Source: Lithospermum erythrorhizon
Lineage: Eukaryota; Streptophyta; Magnoliopsida; Boraginales; Boraginaceae
Direction: 5' to 3'
DNA length: 64,000 nt
Assembly (NCBI GenBank): GCA_019722365.1
Contig: JADFUC010002237.1
Coordinates: forward strand, 1-64,000
The translations under genes were made by a program, and so were the position numbers. Under the pieces are notes generated by a model. That model saw only the letters and a list, made by a program, of their open reading frames with translations. It was not told the origin of the DNA and did no database searches. Position 1 is the stretch's first letter, and each line of letters begins with the position of its first letter. Positions 1 to 12,815 of the stretch are shown here, in pieces.

Positions 1-2242
1 CTCAATTGTACTTCGTTCAGTTACACGTATTGCGCTTGACATAATGGCGTGTCGAAAGGAGAAATCGAACCCTTCTTGACATGGTTCGATCTATGATGAG
101 CTTTATCACGAATCTGCAGTTAATTTACGGGGACATGCACTCTAAGCGCGGCCTTACCTTAACGGTTGTCAAGTCGGCGAGATAAAACTCCCATGAAGCG
201 TGGTTTGGGAAGATTCCCAAAGTTGGGTTTCTAAAGATTTAGGGGCGTGAAACATGTTAAGAGATTAACAAAAGATAAACTTGCGCCCCAGCGAAATCAC
301 GATAAATCTTTATTTCATAGGATATCCAAAGAGCGGGTGGTTGTTACTACTTCTACATGAGCGGGGAGAATAAAATCTTCATTGCCCGAGCAGGGGTATT
401 CCTTGAAAAGGAATATATCGAGAAGGACTAGAAGTAATGGTGTTCGTCTTGATGAAGCTCAGTGATGGTGATATCGATCTCGTCTAATGCGGAGAGGCAT
501 CTGACACACCACAAGAATTGGAACCTTCTTTCACTTAGAAGACCAGTTCTTGATCCACGGGGAAGCTATGGAAAGACCAACCACTTAGGAGATCAGCGGG
601 GATCGCCGAACAGGCCTGGTATGGGTGAAGCTTTTAAATCATTGAAAGTGGCAGGCCGAGCTGCTACAAAGCAATAGACAGCAAGGATGCTGACAAATGG
701 CTTAAAATAGGCATGCAATACGAGATGGATTCTATGTACAAAAGCGAGGTTTTAGTCACTTGTTGGATTTACAGGTAAGAACATACTATTGAATGTAAAT
801 GGGTATTTAAGAGAAACATGATAAAAGAGCGGAAAGCGTTGATGTTTTCAAGCTAGACTTGTAAGCGAAAGGTTTCCAAACAAGTTCACGGGTGGACTAT
901 GGCCGAAACACTCGCCCGTGGCTATGCTTAAATCCATCCGGATAATCTTAGCCGTTCTTTGCGTTTCATGACTATGAAATATGGCAAATGGATGTAAAGA
1001 CGGCTCTGAATGGAAATTTAAGGGAAAGATGTGTACATGGTACAACCTCGAGAAGCTTTACATGTCTAAAGGTTTAGAAGGTATCTGATTGCAAAAAGTC
1101 CATTTGTGGTCTTAAGCGAGGCATCCACGCGGTTGGAATCTACGTTTTGATGAATCGATCGAGGTTTGGTTTAAATGAAGCGAAGAGAAGAATCTTGTGT
1201 ATACAAGAAGGTAAGTGGGAGTTATGTATCGTTTCATAGTCTGTATGTCGGGTGACATACTTATCATTATGAAACAACGTAGAGGTTACTAAACTCGAGT
1301 CAAGGATTGGGCTGTGCAAATGTTTCCAATGAAGGACTTGGTAATACAATATATATACTTGGAATAAAGATCCACGAGGATCGGAGCCGGAGGCTGGGGA
1401 TGGACTTTGTCGGGATACTTATGTGAATAAGGTACGGCCAAAGGTTCAACATGAAGTAATTCGAAGGGTAATCTCCCATGAAGTTGTGGAGTTCAACTCG
1501 GCGAGGCGCGGTGTCAGCTACTTAGTCTTGAGATGAGCAGTGAAAAGAACATACATATGCTTGACTATAGGATCCATCATGTATGCCATGTTGTGCGCTG
1601 GAGCCTGATGTGTATATGCGCTAAGTGTAACAGTAGATGCAAGCTAATCAGTGAAAGCCCTTTGGATTGCGGTGAAGATGCATCTTGAAGTATCGAGGGA
1701 GAACTAAAGATGCTTTCAACTGGTATATAGTGGAGATGAGGAGTTACTTGATGACGAGTACAGGCGCGTTTTCAAGCGGCGAGCATTCTCGTTCGATGCA
1801 GGTATGTATTTTTATCTCCAACGGTGGAAGCGGTATCTTGGAGGAGTTCCAAGCAATGCTTTGTTGCCGATTACACCCGCGGAATCTGAGTAAATCGCGG
1901 CGTCTGAAGCGTAAGAAGCATGTTGGATAAAAGAAGTTCGTGACCCGAACTTGGTAGTAATTTTAGCATTGAGGGACCCGATTGGAGTTGCTTTGTGACA
2001 ATCTTTGGGGCAATAGCTCGAAGCTAAGGAACCCGAACACATCATAAATCAGCACGTACTCGAAAGAAGTATCACTGATTAGAGATATGCTTGATAGAGG
2101 TGATGTCAAAGTATGTAAAAAAGTAGAAGCAGAGGCCAATCGGCCGGAGCCGCACTACTAAACCACTAAGTCGGGCAAAGCATGATGAGCATCTGCAGCC
2201 GAACATAGGTCTTAGGCAGGATGTCGCGGTGGTGGTGGGATT
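1..2242 (+). pseudogene. Ty1/copia polyprotein remnant (integrase end, RT, RNase H)
   Basis: Remnant of a copia-type retrotransposon polyprotein, read on the forward strand across several frames. Near 20-430 the end of integrase and the linker are recognisable (NGV-R-E-R type start, then KRLTKDKLAPQ and FLEKEYIEK). RT follows, with QMDVKTALNGNL near 980-1020 and a YILGIKI-like stretch near 1345-1365. RNase H follows, with an EYIAASEA-like stretch near 1885 and LIRDMLDRGDVK near 2075-2110. Order integrase-RT-RNase H is diagnostic of copia rather than gypsy. The reading frame is broken repeatedly by stops and small indels, and the 5' part (gag, protease, most of integrase) lies outside the window. 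It cannot encode a working protein. Family assignment is firm; lineage within copia is not. Confidence 0.85.
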
Positions 2243-2253
2243 AAGTGGGGGAG
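2243..2253 (+). promoter_or_regulatory. copia polypurine tract
   Basis: Purine run AAGTGGGGGAG directly after the RNase H remnant and directly before the presumed 3' LTR. In copia elements this is the primer for plus-strand DNA synthesis and marks the LTR boundary. Position and composition fit the family; function in this broken copy is not implied. Confidence 0.7.
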
Positions 2254-4034
2254 TCGGTATGTATCTATTGTGTTATGTGAACAAATATTTGAATATTATT
2301 GCTTCTTATATTTTAATATATTTGTTTGCTATATGACTATATGTTTGAATCCCATATAATATACATGTAGTGTATCCTCGATGAGTGAAAGGTTAAATCC
2401 CTAGGTTAGTCTATGTTTTCTAGAGGTAACATGGTATTTGTTAATTCACGCCTCTTGAAGCACAAAACATAGGATAATAAAAAGGCCTTAGTCGAGATCT
2501 TTGATAGTTAGGGGCGACAAGCATCATGACTAACATGGTGTTTTGATTAGTGATCAAGATTGATCACGTTAGCACAGGACTAAGGTAATACCGTGGTGCG
2601 GTATTTGAGGCTGGTATGTGAAAGCGAATTCATAGAAGGTATATCTGTGTCCTATGACATTTGTTTAGAATTTTTAGGTTTGTCGATTCTTAGACCTACG
2701 ATATATAACTTCTCGTGTTATACAAGCTGTGCTTTGACTATGACCAAGCGTGCGCCTTAAGCGGGGGATTATAACGGCATATGTTGGGTGGCGCGGTGAG
2801 TATAGCGATAGATGTTGACTATTGGGAGGGATTTGTCCGTCCTTGATATACAAAGGAAGATCTCGGGCCTCAGCGGGTTAGTGCTTGATTGGTTTATGGG
2901 CGCCATAAATGCTATTCGAGTTCATACTCGAGTAAAGAAAGTTGTGGGGTGTTCGTGGCCTTCTTATGAATTTAGCCCTCACATTAGAGATCGCGTGATA
3001 AAGGAATTGTAAGATAATCGTCCAAGGGCAAGTGGGGTGTTGGAAATCAATAAGAACTGATTCCATTTATTATGCCCATTGCGACAATTGTGTAACAATT
3101 CATTTACCAGTTGGGTTAAATGTGATTATCAGAACTTAATGTTCAACTTAGTAATTGTATATTATTACTAGTGTGAGGTTCTAGAAACGATAATTTAAGG
3201 GGTTATGGCGATTGCTAAGATCTTGCCTAGTGTCGTTATAATAGTAATTGGTCAATTATTATTGTTATACAACTTGCAATATCTGAGCCTAGAAGGTCAC
3301 ACACACATACAGTGGCGTTGAGTTATATTTCATGTATGAAATTAAAGAGAACTATATAATTGAGAAATGTATTTCAATTCTGAGGATTCTACATTTATGT
3401 AGAATATCGATTGAACAAATAGAATCAATTAAATAGTTATTTAATTGGTTAAAGAGTAATTTAGTATTTGTCGATAACTTGAAAGATTATTGATATTGAC
3501 TCATTACTATTTAATTAAGCTTAATTAAATAGTTCAACTTCGATGCTTATTTCATTGTAGTGTCTTAATGAACTAATAGAGTTAACGAGTGGTAATATAG
3601 CAGATTCTAGCTTATCGGGCTTGTTTAACCTAGCCTATATAAGCATAAACTTTAGGTTTTTCATCATAAGTTTGTAAACTTTTTCACCAAAAACCTAGTA
3701 GCCCACTTTGGCGAAATTCTCCCAGAGATTTTGGGGTTTTTCTAGTTTTGTTCATCATGTTTTACTAGCATAGATTAAGTTCTTGATTATTAGCCCTCTG
3801 GTGTGTGGACTAACTAGGGTATCATACGATTGATATTACAACAAAATTTGAAGGAAGTCAAATTCACGTTGTGGGCGTTTGGGCGTGTGGATTTTGGTGG
3901 GAGATTTACTCCATTTGCTTTGTAAGTCCTCTGTTCGCCTATTTAATTACTATGTTTTTAGCGGTAGATAATGTATGCACTTTAAGATCCCACGGAACTA
4001 TGGATTTGTATTTATACTCCTATATCCATAGTAA
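2254..4034 (+). repeat. copia 3' LTR (long)
   Basis: Noncoding stretch that follows the polypurine tract. It has the features of a long copia LTR: AT-rich U3, no conserved ORF, and a leader-like segment near 3650-3850. The 5' boundary is set by the purine tract. The 3' boundary is uncertain and is placed where gypsy-type sequence starts. No second LTR is in the window, so length and ends cannot be checked by comparison. Confidence 0.5.
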
Positions 4035-4044
4035 TTTTCTTCGA

Positions 4045-5800
4045 TGCTTTCGAGCTCTTTACTTAAGGCCCACTTTGCCCCAGCAGCATGATGATATTTA
4101 ATAAGAGCCTGCGCTTTTAACCCTTGATCTCCTTAATTTGCTCGTCGCCAATTTTTGAATGCGTCAGCACTTGGCGGCCTTGAATATTGAGGGCTTGTGC
4201 TATCTGGAGTCCCGTGATCGATAGCCTCATATTATGCCTCGTTATTGGTGGCTTTGAAGGATAAGCGAAAGAGGCATACTCGGAACATTTCGCGCCCCGA
4301 ATTTTCAGTAGTATTCACCCCGATCCTTTGTCATTGCTGCTCCCGTCCATCATTCCAACGAGGACCTGCTTGGCTATCCTTCCCTTGAAGCCGGGACTTC
4401 TTTTTGGGATACAGGCATTTACTCTAGCGAAAATCGGCCGGGACACAGGCTAAATGCTATTTCTCGGGGAGTAACTTATTTCAAACTGTTCGAGTTGATA
4501 GCCACGTAGTCAATCTTCCGTGGCCTTGAGGTGGACATGATTCTCTTGATTGGTTGATCGGTCAACACCCTAATAGGATGTGATTCAAAATAGGCCTTGA
4601 GCTTTCTGGCTGCAATGATAAGGGCATATACAAACTTATCGATCAACGGGTATGATTCCTCCCGGCTCCCGTGTAGGGGCCATTAACGTAAGTAGATAGG
4701 TTTTTGAATGTTTCTTTACTTGCTGATGAGGACCTTTACTATTTGTCCACTCGATGTAGGGAGTACAATTGCAACTCTTACATTCCACCGAGTGCAGTAC
4801 TAGCGGCTTGGAGATCCCAAATAGTCTTTCAATTAGCTGGAGCACTTGTCACGTGCATCCGTAAAGGGTTCTTTAGAGGCTTGTCGGATCTTTCTATAAA
4901 ATGGCGGTTAGATGCTTTGATTTGGAGATGAATCTACTCAAAGCCGCCAAACATCCATCAACTTTGGACCCACTTTGTATGGGCGGGGGTTCGAGACCGA
5001 TCTTGCCGAGTTGGGCTCGATCCTAACTTTATCATACAAGCGAGGAACTTTCGAGAGTAACCCCAAAGGAGGCATACCGGAATTTATCCTCGAAATGACG
5101 ATTTGACACTTCGAGAATTCTCCGCCCCAAGGAATTTTTCCAAGTGAGTAGATCCCTTACCAGAACTTTTTATGAGCGTATCGTCGTAGATCTCCGTATT
5201 TCTCCCGATACGCTCCTTGAACAAGGCGATTCACCGTCCGTTGATATGTGGCCCGGCGTTTTGACCCGGTATTACCCACTGCTTGGTAGAGGCCGTGCTT
5301 TCGGTGATAAAAGCTGAGTTTTTCTGATCCTCCTTGTGCGAAAGAGAATATACGGTGACCCCGAGGGAGAATGAAAATCGAAGATCTCGTATCCTGGCTT
5401 CCGTCGACCCGGCGCTTCTAAACAATGCAACGGATAATAGTCTTTTTGAAGTGCCTTGTTGAGATTGGTAAAATCGGTCTTAGCATCTTTCCGTTTGTTG
5501 TTTGGTTTTTCACACCTTAACCATGTTAGTATCCACTCGGGAAAGCGGCTCGGTGCCGCTGCTTCTCGGCCTACTTTCGACCTCATACGGCCTTGGTGAG
5601 GTTCTTACCGTCGGAAAGGTTCCTTTTTTACGTTTTAATAGGCTTTGAAGAATGCGTGTGGCCCAATGAATAAAACTCACGCATACCCGGGCATATCTTC
5701 CGGGCCCCATGCGAAGACCTCCTCGTATTCGCGCCAAAGAGATTTCTCAGTTATTGCGATGATAGGGGAGGTTTGTTACTTTATTTTTGAAAGTCTTCGA
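4045..5800 (-). pseudogene. Tat-type gypsy RT/RNase H remnant
   Basis: Reverse-strand remnant of gypsy reverse transcriptase and RNase H. The clearest part is the complement of about 4495-4650, which reads FVYALIIAARKLKAYF, then HPIRVLTDQPIKRIM and STSRPRKID, the RNase H segment of Tat/Ogre-lineage gypsy elements. The complement of 5270-5740 carries further pol-like pieces in shifting frames. Gag lies upstream at 7037-8037 on the same strand, so gene order is gag-pol as expected. Integrase and the distal LTR are missing: copia LTR sequence begins where they should be. Many stops and indels; not functional. Confidence 0.75.
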
Positions 5801-7036
5801 GTTCGCCATAAATGGGATTAATTCTAGATCCTCATTCGGTTCCCACGCTTGTAACTCTCCCTCTCTTTGGGATTATTATCCTCGACCTATAACGGAAACG
5901 GGGGCACAAGCTTCTCTCTAGTTCTTTTACCGTGGGGGAGTAGATTAAAGTGATGCCACCGGTATTGAAAATTTGTTAGCAGACCCTCGCCTTCTTTTGG
6001 TCTCGAATTTCTCCTACTCCTCATTTGGGAGCCATGTCAGATGGGCGGAAACTACCGCCCTAAGAGCATTGAGCAACGGTCTTCCGATGAGTCCGTTGTA
6101 CGAAGGATACGGGATGTCATATTTGTAAAGAAGCTCTTACGATGGAAGTAGATCACGGGGCTTCACCGCAGTGACATCCAATTGACTATACCGATTGGGG
6201 TATATAGAATGCCCTGTGAACCCGTCAACGGAGTAGATACCGGTTTAAATCCTTTTCGGGAGTCCGTTCTATCGTAAGCTTGTAGGTAAGAAATATCCAT
6301 GAGAACTACCCATGTCAACTAGCATTAGTGCCACGAGGGGTGGCTGCAGTAGGGGTAATGACGAGAGGGTCATCGTGGGAAGTTCAGTCCTGAGTTCTGT
6401 CGAAAAGGACATGGAATTACCGATCTATGGTAGTTGCTCGAGACCCAAAAGCGTACACTGACCTCCTCGTACTTTCTCGAGCATTCGAGGTGTCACCTTC
6501 TCCTACTATTCCACCCCAAAATCATTATCCAACTCTTCTGTTATACGGGGGGATCATTTCGTTCTTTAGGCCCGGTTATCGCGGCGAGGCGTCACTGCTC
6601 CCTACTGTCTCGGTACCACCACTTTTCACGAAACTCCGCAGATTGGCCCATTGTCGGCTTTTCGATCTCACGCTTTAAGAAGCCGACATTCGCCGATTGT
6701 CGTGGCCGTGATCGCTATGATAGTTGCAATATTTTTTCTCATCCCTCCGGTTTGGAGGGGATTTTTTTCTCGGCTTTGAGGAGTATTCTCTTGTATCCTC
6801 GATTGTGCATAAATTATTCCACTTTGGCCATTTCTCGGCGGTGTATATGACCACTTGGAGCTTTACGATATGCACGTACTCTTTCCTGGGAGATATTGCC
6901 CCTCGTCTTCCGAAGGTCTACCGCTTCTCTAGGCACTTTGGGCGATCCACTTGTCCTGCTTTGGGGATGATTTTTCGTGCCTCGTCCCTCGCTTTCGGTT
7001 TTTCGATGCAGGGAAAGTAATGCGTCGAAAGAAGTT
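5801..7036 (-). pseudogene. gypsy gag end/protease remnant
   Basis: Reverse-strand linker between the gag domain and RT of the same Tat-type element. It contains only short broken frames, rich in charged residues, as expected for the gag nucleocapsid end and the aspartic protease region. I could not place a clear D-T-G protease triad, so the assignment rests mainly on position between gag and RT. Confidence 0.5.
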
Positions 7037-8037
7037 TCACCTCTTCCAGCTTGATATATTGGATTCTGAGGTTGGGCTATTTCGTTTAGGGTGGAGAGTT
7101 CCAACCTGAAGTTTTTCCTTGAGAGGGCCGTATCTTAATCCATGAAAAAATGAGATCATGGTAACTTTTTCATTGGCCATTGGGATATTGGTTGCCACTT
7201 CTTCAAATCTGGTGGCAAAGCTCCTCAAAGTTTCCCTTGGTTTTTGTTGTATCTCCATAAGGGTTCTTTCATCCTCATCAGCCACTATTGAAGCTCCATA
7301 TTTGTCCATGAACAAGTCCAGCTATATCTTTGACCATCGATGGAATGGCAATTTATTGGAACCATTTAGCTTTGTCGAGAATGAGCTGCTCGGGGCGTCC
7401 TCGCGTAGACTTAATTAAATTATTTGGCCCCAAAAAGATAGCTGAGAATCGAAAGCTTTAAGGTGATTGTCCGGATCTCCGTGTCCGCTGAAAGTTTTAA
7501 ATTTGGGCATTCTAAACCCTCTTGGCATCGCAGCGTTTCTTAACCGGCTTGAAAATGGCAACAACGTGCTGTGTTTGATTATTCCCCCTCGGCCGGGGTG
7601 ATTTCTTTAAGCAATGCTCTGAGTTCATCCACATATTTGTAGCTTCAGCATTCTTTATACTGCCCCAGCATCCACGGTGGCTTGAGGAACATAATCATAT
7701 TCCGAGCCATGACGTTTGTCTTTGTGTTGTACGGGCTCCTTATAAAGGGACCTTCATTCACATGATTGGTTTCCGCTTCCTCAGGTGGTTTTACCAACGG
7801 GGGGACCTTTCGGAGGTTATGTCCTCGCGCCTTCGAGGGGGCATAGTTCTTATGTGGCCCCGGATTAAAATCGTCGGAGTAGCGGCGATGGTAAGGGAAC
7901 GCCTTGGATTTACCCGGTGTCCGCTTTGGAGATGTCTTGAGGTTCTGCGTGGTTGCTAGCATGATCCGATCAGCTGGGCTGCTAAGCGTGATCGATGTTG
8001 GTGAAAGGGGATCGTCGATCCCCACAGACGGCGCCAA
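7037..8037 (-). pseudogene. Tat-type gypsy gag remnant
   Basis: Reverse-strand gag. The complement of 7037-7315 encodes a well-preserved retrotransposon gag core, with ETLRSFATRFEEVATNIP and then KVTMISFFHGLRYGPLKEKL, motifs typical of Tat/Ogre-lineage gag. The complement of 7645-8037 is the N-terminal basic, proline-rich part. The start near 8037 lies right next to the primer-binding site, which is where these elements begin gag. The two parts are in different frames, so the gene is broken. Gag would form the virus-like particle in an active copy. Confidence 0.8.
8019..8037 (-). promoter_or_regulatory. retrotransposon primer-binding site
   Basis: On the reverse strand this reads TTGGCGCCGTCTGTGGGGA, a sequence that commonly follows the 5' LTR in Tat-lineage gypsy elements, where a tRNA 3' end primes minus-strand synthesis. 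It sits 4 bases inside the LTR end at 8042 and just before gag, fixing the element's orientation. Confidence 0.75.
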
Positions 8038-8041
8038 TTGA

Positions 8042-8700
8042 TGTGGTGGATTTTGTCGTGGCCCATCTACTGGTGGATTTGGGCCATAGATATCTCAGCG
8101 TCTAACTTTGCCTTGTCAATTTATCGAGGGGCTTTAACTTCTTCATCTCGTGATTGGTGATCGCGCGTCTGGGGGCATTTATGCATGCGTGCACGGATGA
8201 GCTTTGAGTCGGGGTCGATCGGGTCCTCGGCTCTTGCCCTAATCTTGTTTCCCGCGTGATGCAGTGCTTCTTTCACGGATTTCTTGGTCAATATTGAATC
8301 CGTAGTTTCGACTAGCCGAGAGGATGTCAGGCTTCCGGGCCGAGGGCAAATGTAATAGGAGTGGTGATGAAGTCGATGATGTCGAGGGCCTCCGTGTACC
8401 TAGACCACGATCGAAGTCGATCGTAATCCAGCTCGATGATAAAAGTTAGGGTAGTGCGGGGAGTTCAGGAACTTTTAATTATTAATCGATGGTTTAAAAG
8501 TAAAATTCACGCACCATTGGCCAAATATAGGGGATATTTATAGAAGTATTAAGGCGGTTTAAGGGGGAATGTGTGTCATTTATCCCATGGAGGAGACGAA
8601 AGTTATGTAATTAATCTTTCGGAAATTTTATTCTTTATTGGTATGTCTTTGGCTGATAAAAGTATCTCATTTTATATTAGTAATCATAGCTATTGTTATT
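8042..8700 (-). repeat. gypsy 5' LTR (approximate outer end)
   Basis: The LTR terminus next to the primer-binding site reads TGTGGTGG on the forward strand, the complement of a CCACCACA end. A reverse-strand TATA box (TATAAATA, 8535-8542) fits U3/R placement. The outer boundary is uncertain because no partner LTR exists in the window; 8700 is an estimate. Confidence 0.5.
8535..8542 (-). promoter_or_regulatory. TATA box of gypsy LTR
   Basis: TATAAATA on the reverse strand, upstream of the LTR end and primer-binding site. It is the likely core promoter of the retroelement transcript. Confidence 0.5.
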
Positions 8701-9451
8701 TGGTTTCTAATCATACTACCTCCAATTCATATTATAAGTCGTTCTCGTTTTTATATATCCAATTTTGACCATCAATTATTTTTTATTCTTTAGTTCAAAA
8801 AATATAAAAAATTTATTAATAAATTTATTTTTAAATATATTTTCATAAAGGGTGCTACTATATATAGTCGTAAAAAATTTCTAAATACAATCAAAGTTTG
8901 AATAAAAACTAAATTACCCTTCATATAATTTAACACAATAAATATAATCAAAATAACTAATTTAATGAAATGCTTTATTATTCATAATATTCTTCATTTT
9001 TAATTATTCTTATTTCTTACCCTAATATCCATTTCTTCATTGTTCGCTATCAAATTAAGAGCAAGAAAACAAAAAGCAAAAGACAAAATATTCAACCCAA
9101 CATAACATAAAACATCAGTTATACACTTATACCCAAATGGTCATAATAGGGATGATCGAAGGTGAAGCCAAAAGTTGAACAACCATCAGATTTCAAATTT
9201 AGTTCCTCAATAACCAAAATGAGTTTGAAATCTTCAAAACCTTAAAAAATTTAAATTCTTAAAACTTTTTGTATTGAAAAAAAAATCAAATCTTTGCCTA
9301 AAACAATACAACCCATATGAATATTTTATGTAAATTAAGTTATTTTTTATGTATTTCATGTAAAAGATTGAATATGTGCCTTAAATAATATAACTCATTT
9401 GAAGGGTACGTAATCATACCTTGATCATGATTGAATAATTATTAATCTAAA
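8701..9451. other. AT-rich spacer
   Basis: Strongly AT-rich sequence between the gypsy LTR and the CACTA element. No conserved coding segment or repeat structure was recognised. Confidence 0.6.
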
Positions 9452-9454
9452 GAA
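9452..9454. repeat. target site duplication, left
   Basis: GAA directly before CACTC; matches GAA after the right terminus. Confidence 0.7.
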
Positions 9455-9477
9455 CACTCTTGGGAAAGCGCACTTAC

Positions 9478-9610
9478 AGCGTCGGGTGGAAATTCCAGCG
9501 TAATCTTGTCCGGAGTTTGTGTCGGGTTAGCGTCGGGCGTAATCAAGCCTGCATATGTATGTGGGCAATAAAATTAGCGTCGAGTATAGCGTCGGTCCTA
9601 GAGGCGGGTG
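9478..9610 (+). repeat. CACTA left subterminal GCGTCGG array
   Basis: Several units of GCGTCGG, some extended to GTCGGGTTAGCGTCGG, within about 130 bp of the left end. In En/Spm-type elements such short repeats are binding sites for the TnpA-like protein. Confidence 0.75.
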
Positions 9611-9834
9611 TAAATTAAACTTTTAATTGAAAGAATATTTATAAAATAAAAATAATTGAGGCCGGGTTAGAAATTAGGGTTTTATTTTACTACTTGATTC
9701 TCTTAACAAGTAAAAATAAAATAAATAAAATGTAGAAGTTAGATGGTTTAGGGAGTTTAGATTATGTAACGCTTAAAATTAAATGCAAAATTAATTATAA
9801 TATTTAATGCCTTAAAACTGGCTATTGCTCTGGC

Positions 9835-9842
9835 TATATATT
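9835..9842 (+). promoter_or_regulatory. TATA box of the first CACTA gene
   Basis: TATATATT between the left subterminal array and a leader exon whose splice donor (AAG|GTTGGT) lies near 9996. Placement fits a promoter for the gene starting at 10857. Confidence 0.45.
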
Positions 9843-9995
9843 CAAACCCCCCACGATCGAATAGTTTCCCCATTTTTTTCTTTCGCCAACTCGCCCCCAA
9901 ACCCGCCTCCGGCGCCCCCAGCGCCACCACCCATTGGTTCACTTGACATACCAAATCTCCATATACTCTCCAGCAATTTCGGCGCTGACTAAAGG

Positions 9996-10856
9996 TTGGT
10001 TTTTTTGAATTTTCATATTGAATTGGGTTTTAAATTGATATGTGATTGAATGTGTTTAAATTATTGTTAGTTAGTTTAATTTTTTTATTTCGAATGGATT
10101 GTTTAATTAGTTATTTCGAATTATTGTAAATTAATTTCATTTTTTAATTCACAGTGTGTCCATAATTATTGTTAAATTAGTGTTTATAATGTGATATTGT
10201 TTGAATGTATTGATTGAATTGAGGTTGAATTGTTAATTAGTTTGATATGTGATTAGAATGTGTTTAAATTATTGTTAAGTTAGTTTAATTTATTTAGTTG
10301 TCGTTGTTGTATTTATTAACTAGTTTGGATTAGTTGTGATTGTATTGTTAATTGAATTGAATTATTTGTGAATGGTGGCAGTTAGTTTTTATTAGTTGTG
10401 ATTATTTGATATAAGATTAGTTGAATTTAATTGTTAGTTAAGTGCGATTTGTGTTGTTAATTAGTTTGAATTGTTGTGTTGTTAATTAGTTTGGATTAGT
10501 TGAATTGAATTGTTGTGATTAATTGTGATTAGTTTTCTCATGGCCATTGACATAGATAACATTGAATGTGATTAGTTTGGATTATAATTAGTTGTGATTA
10601 GTTTGGATTAGTTGTTGTGTTGTCATTGTTATTGTTAATTGAATTGAATTGTGATTATTGTGATTGTTAATTAGTTTGGAAATTAGTTTGAATGTGATTG
10701 ATAGTTGTGATTTTTAGTTTGATATGAAATGTGATTGTTAGTTTGGATTAGTTGTGATTGTTAGTTTCGATTAGTTGTGAGTGTTAGTTTGGATTAGATT
10801 GAATTGTTAGTTAATTGTACGAATTGTTAATTAGTTTCATGTTTTGGTCGTGCAGA
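9996..10856 (+). other. leader intron of first CACTA gene, T/G-rich
   Basis: Intron in the 5' leader, donor GTTGGT and acceptor GTGCAG, ending immediately before the ATG at 10857. It is composed almost entirely of degenerate copies of TTAGTTTGGATTAGTTGTGATTG-like words, with very little C. Confidence 0.6.
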
Positions 10857-12815
10857 TGACTCGTGGTGGTAGGTCCAGGAAGGATAGGGATGATAAAGGT
10901 AAGGTAAATTTGTGGAGGAACCCCCCCAGTCCTAAGAGGAGGAAACCTGGTGGCATACAGATTCGCGACGCATCTGATGACTCCACTACAGTATATAGAC
11001 AGAGTAGACTCCCCGCTACCCACGATCTGCAGATGAGGCGGGTTAGTAGTGGGTCACATGTCAGCAGCTCACAGGGGGGCGGGCCTCGTATGCTAGTGGG
11101 TCACATGCCCGCCGTACAGCCCCCATTCGTTCTGATCGTGGTGAGGAGGATGATGATGATGAGGATGATGTTGACCTCCTTGACGCTGATGCTGATGGGG
11201 CAGTCGAGGTAGTATAAAGGCGATGATGGGGAGCGACATTTCTCATGTACGGGGACTTCTGCCCGTTGGAACTGTCATGAGAAGGACAAGATTATGCAAC
11301 TCCGTAAATCGGCGGTAATTTGAGTTATATTTTTTAGTTGATTGTGAAATTTGGGTATGTTTATTCGTATTTATCTTGTTTTGTTTTTTTATTGTCGGTG
11401 TGTGGAAAGAGTACCTAGATTTTGGAGCCGGCGAGATACATTTATGCTGACCGATTCGCTTGAACTACAAGACACATCACGCAAGAAGGTATTGGCGAAA
11501 ATATGAGAGTCATTCTTGGTAAGTACCTATTCAATTTGTTTACATTGAAATGAATTTGTCAGTGTGTTAATTAAATTTGTACTAATCTTTTCTAAATTTT
11601 TTTATCAGGGGAGGTACAAGTTTGAAAGGAATGGCGGAGAAATTTGACTGACTATTCATCTTTGAGAACAAGAAGAAGTGGAGAAACCTGATGACCAAGG
11701 TGAAGGTGGATGCGGTCAAGCGTACGACGGTGACCCTACTCGGTTGTTGGAGAGTCCTAGGCCGAGATGGTGCAGTGAGTGGGCGGAGTTACACAGATCA
11801 TTGGATGACTCATGAGCAGAAGAGAATAGCGAAGCGAGAATAGTCGAGAATCGCGGAGCTCGGGAGGAGTCGACGGAGAAGTCGAATGTCCTCCCGTCAG
11901 CGTAGGGGAGTAAAGGTATGCACTCTCGGATGCAAGGAGGTAATTTTTTTGTGTGAATGTTGTTAATTCAATTTTGTAGAACTTATAAATGATGTTTTTT
12001 ATTTTATTTTTGTTTTCGGAGAAAGAAGAAGGCAAGGAAAAGATCCTTGCGCCGTTGAGTTTCTTTATGAAACCAACTTGATGAAGGACAAAGGAGACCG
12101 AGGAAAGAAACCCCAAGTGATCGAAGGGCCAAAGCGATTGGTAAGTTGGTTTGTTTTACGTTTTTAAAATTGATTTGTTTGGGGATTTATTTATTGCCAA
12201 TAATCGCCTTAATATTGCAGGAGGAGTACAAAGGCCGCTGTACTTTCGCTCGGCCGGGCCTGATTTTGATTTATGGGATCCAGCGAAGTTCGACTTGGCT
12301 GCGTGGGAGAGTCTCCCCTCGGTGAAGGCGGGCTTGGCGAAGGGGAGAGTTCTTGGGATCGGCACTACATTGGAGGCTGCGGCATTGGCTGCTCGCTGTG
12401 CGGTATTGTCGCGGCTTTCCGTCTGGTCGGGAAACACCGCATATTAGGCAGCATTGACGTAGCAGTTTGAATCGAGGGCGGGTGCATAATTACTTGAATC
12501 GTTGGTGCGAGATGTCCCGACAATAAAGATTTATGCTTTCTGCAGCTGGAGTTCTTGAGGTTGCGAAACCCCGGCTGGAGCCGTGAGTAGATAAATGCAG
12601 GCGATGCCTGCTTTGTTGTGTTGTTGGCCCGGATGGAGAGGATGCACGGTATCCCAGCACCACCTCGGATGTTGTCGCGCCGGGCTCGGCCTTGCCAGGG
12701 AGGAGGCTCCCGCGGTGTTGCCAGCCGTCAGGGTCCTGAGGGCCCTCCCCGAGGCCCCTTGAGCCACTCCCCCAAAGCCACCCGGGACCTCCCCGGGGCG
12801 GCACTCTTAGCTTAG
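10857..12815 (+). pseudogene. Transposase_24 (Ptta/En/Spm) family gene, broken
   Basis: Second protein of the CACTA element, presumably the TnpA-like subterminal-repeat binder. ATG at 10857 directly follows a 3' splice site. The N-terminal part is basic (MTRGGRSRKDRDDKGK) and then frameshifts into an acidic D/E stretch near 11140-11215. The family core is seen at 11750-11880 (PRPRWCSEWAELHRSLDDS) and 12010-12130 (LYETNLMKDKGDRGKKP then IEGPKRL). A following exon near 12222-12447 includes DFDLWDPAKFDLAAWESL and GTTLEAAAL. The last exon (12480-12815) is GC-rich. Introns near 11300-11400, 11520-11610, 11940-12020 and 12140-12220 can be inferred. Frameshifts and stops show it is not functional. 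Confidence 0.75.
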
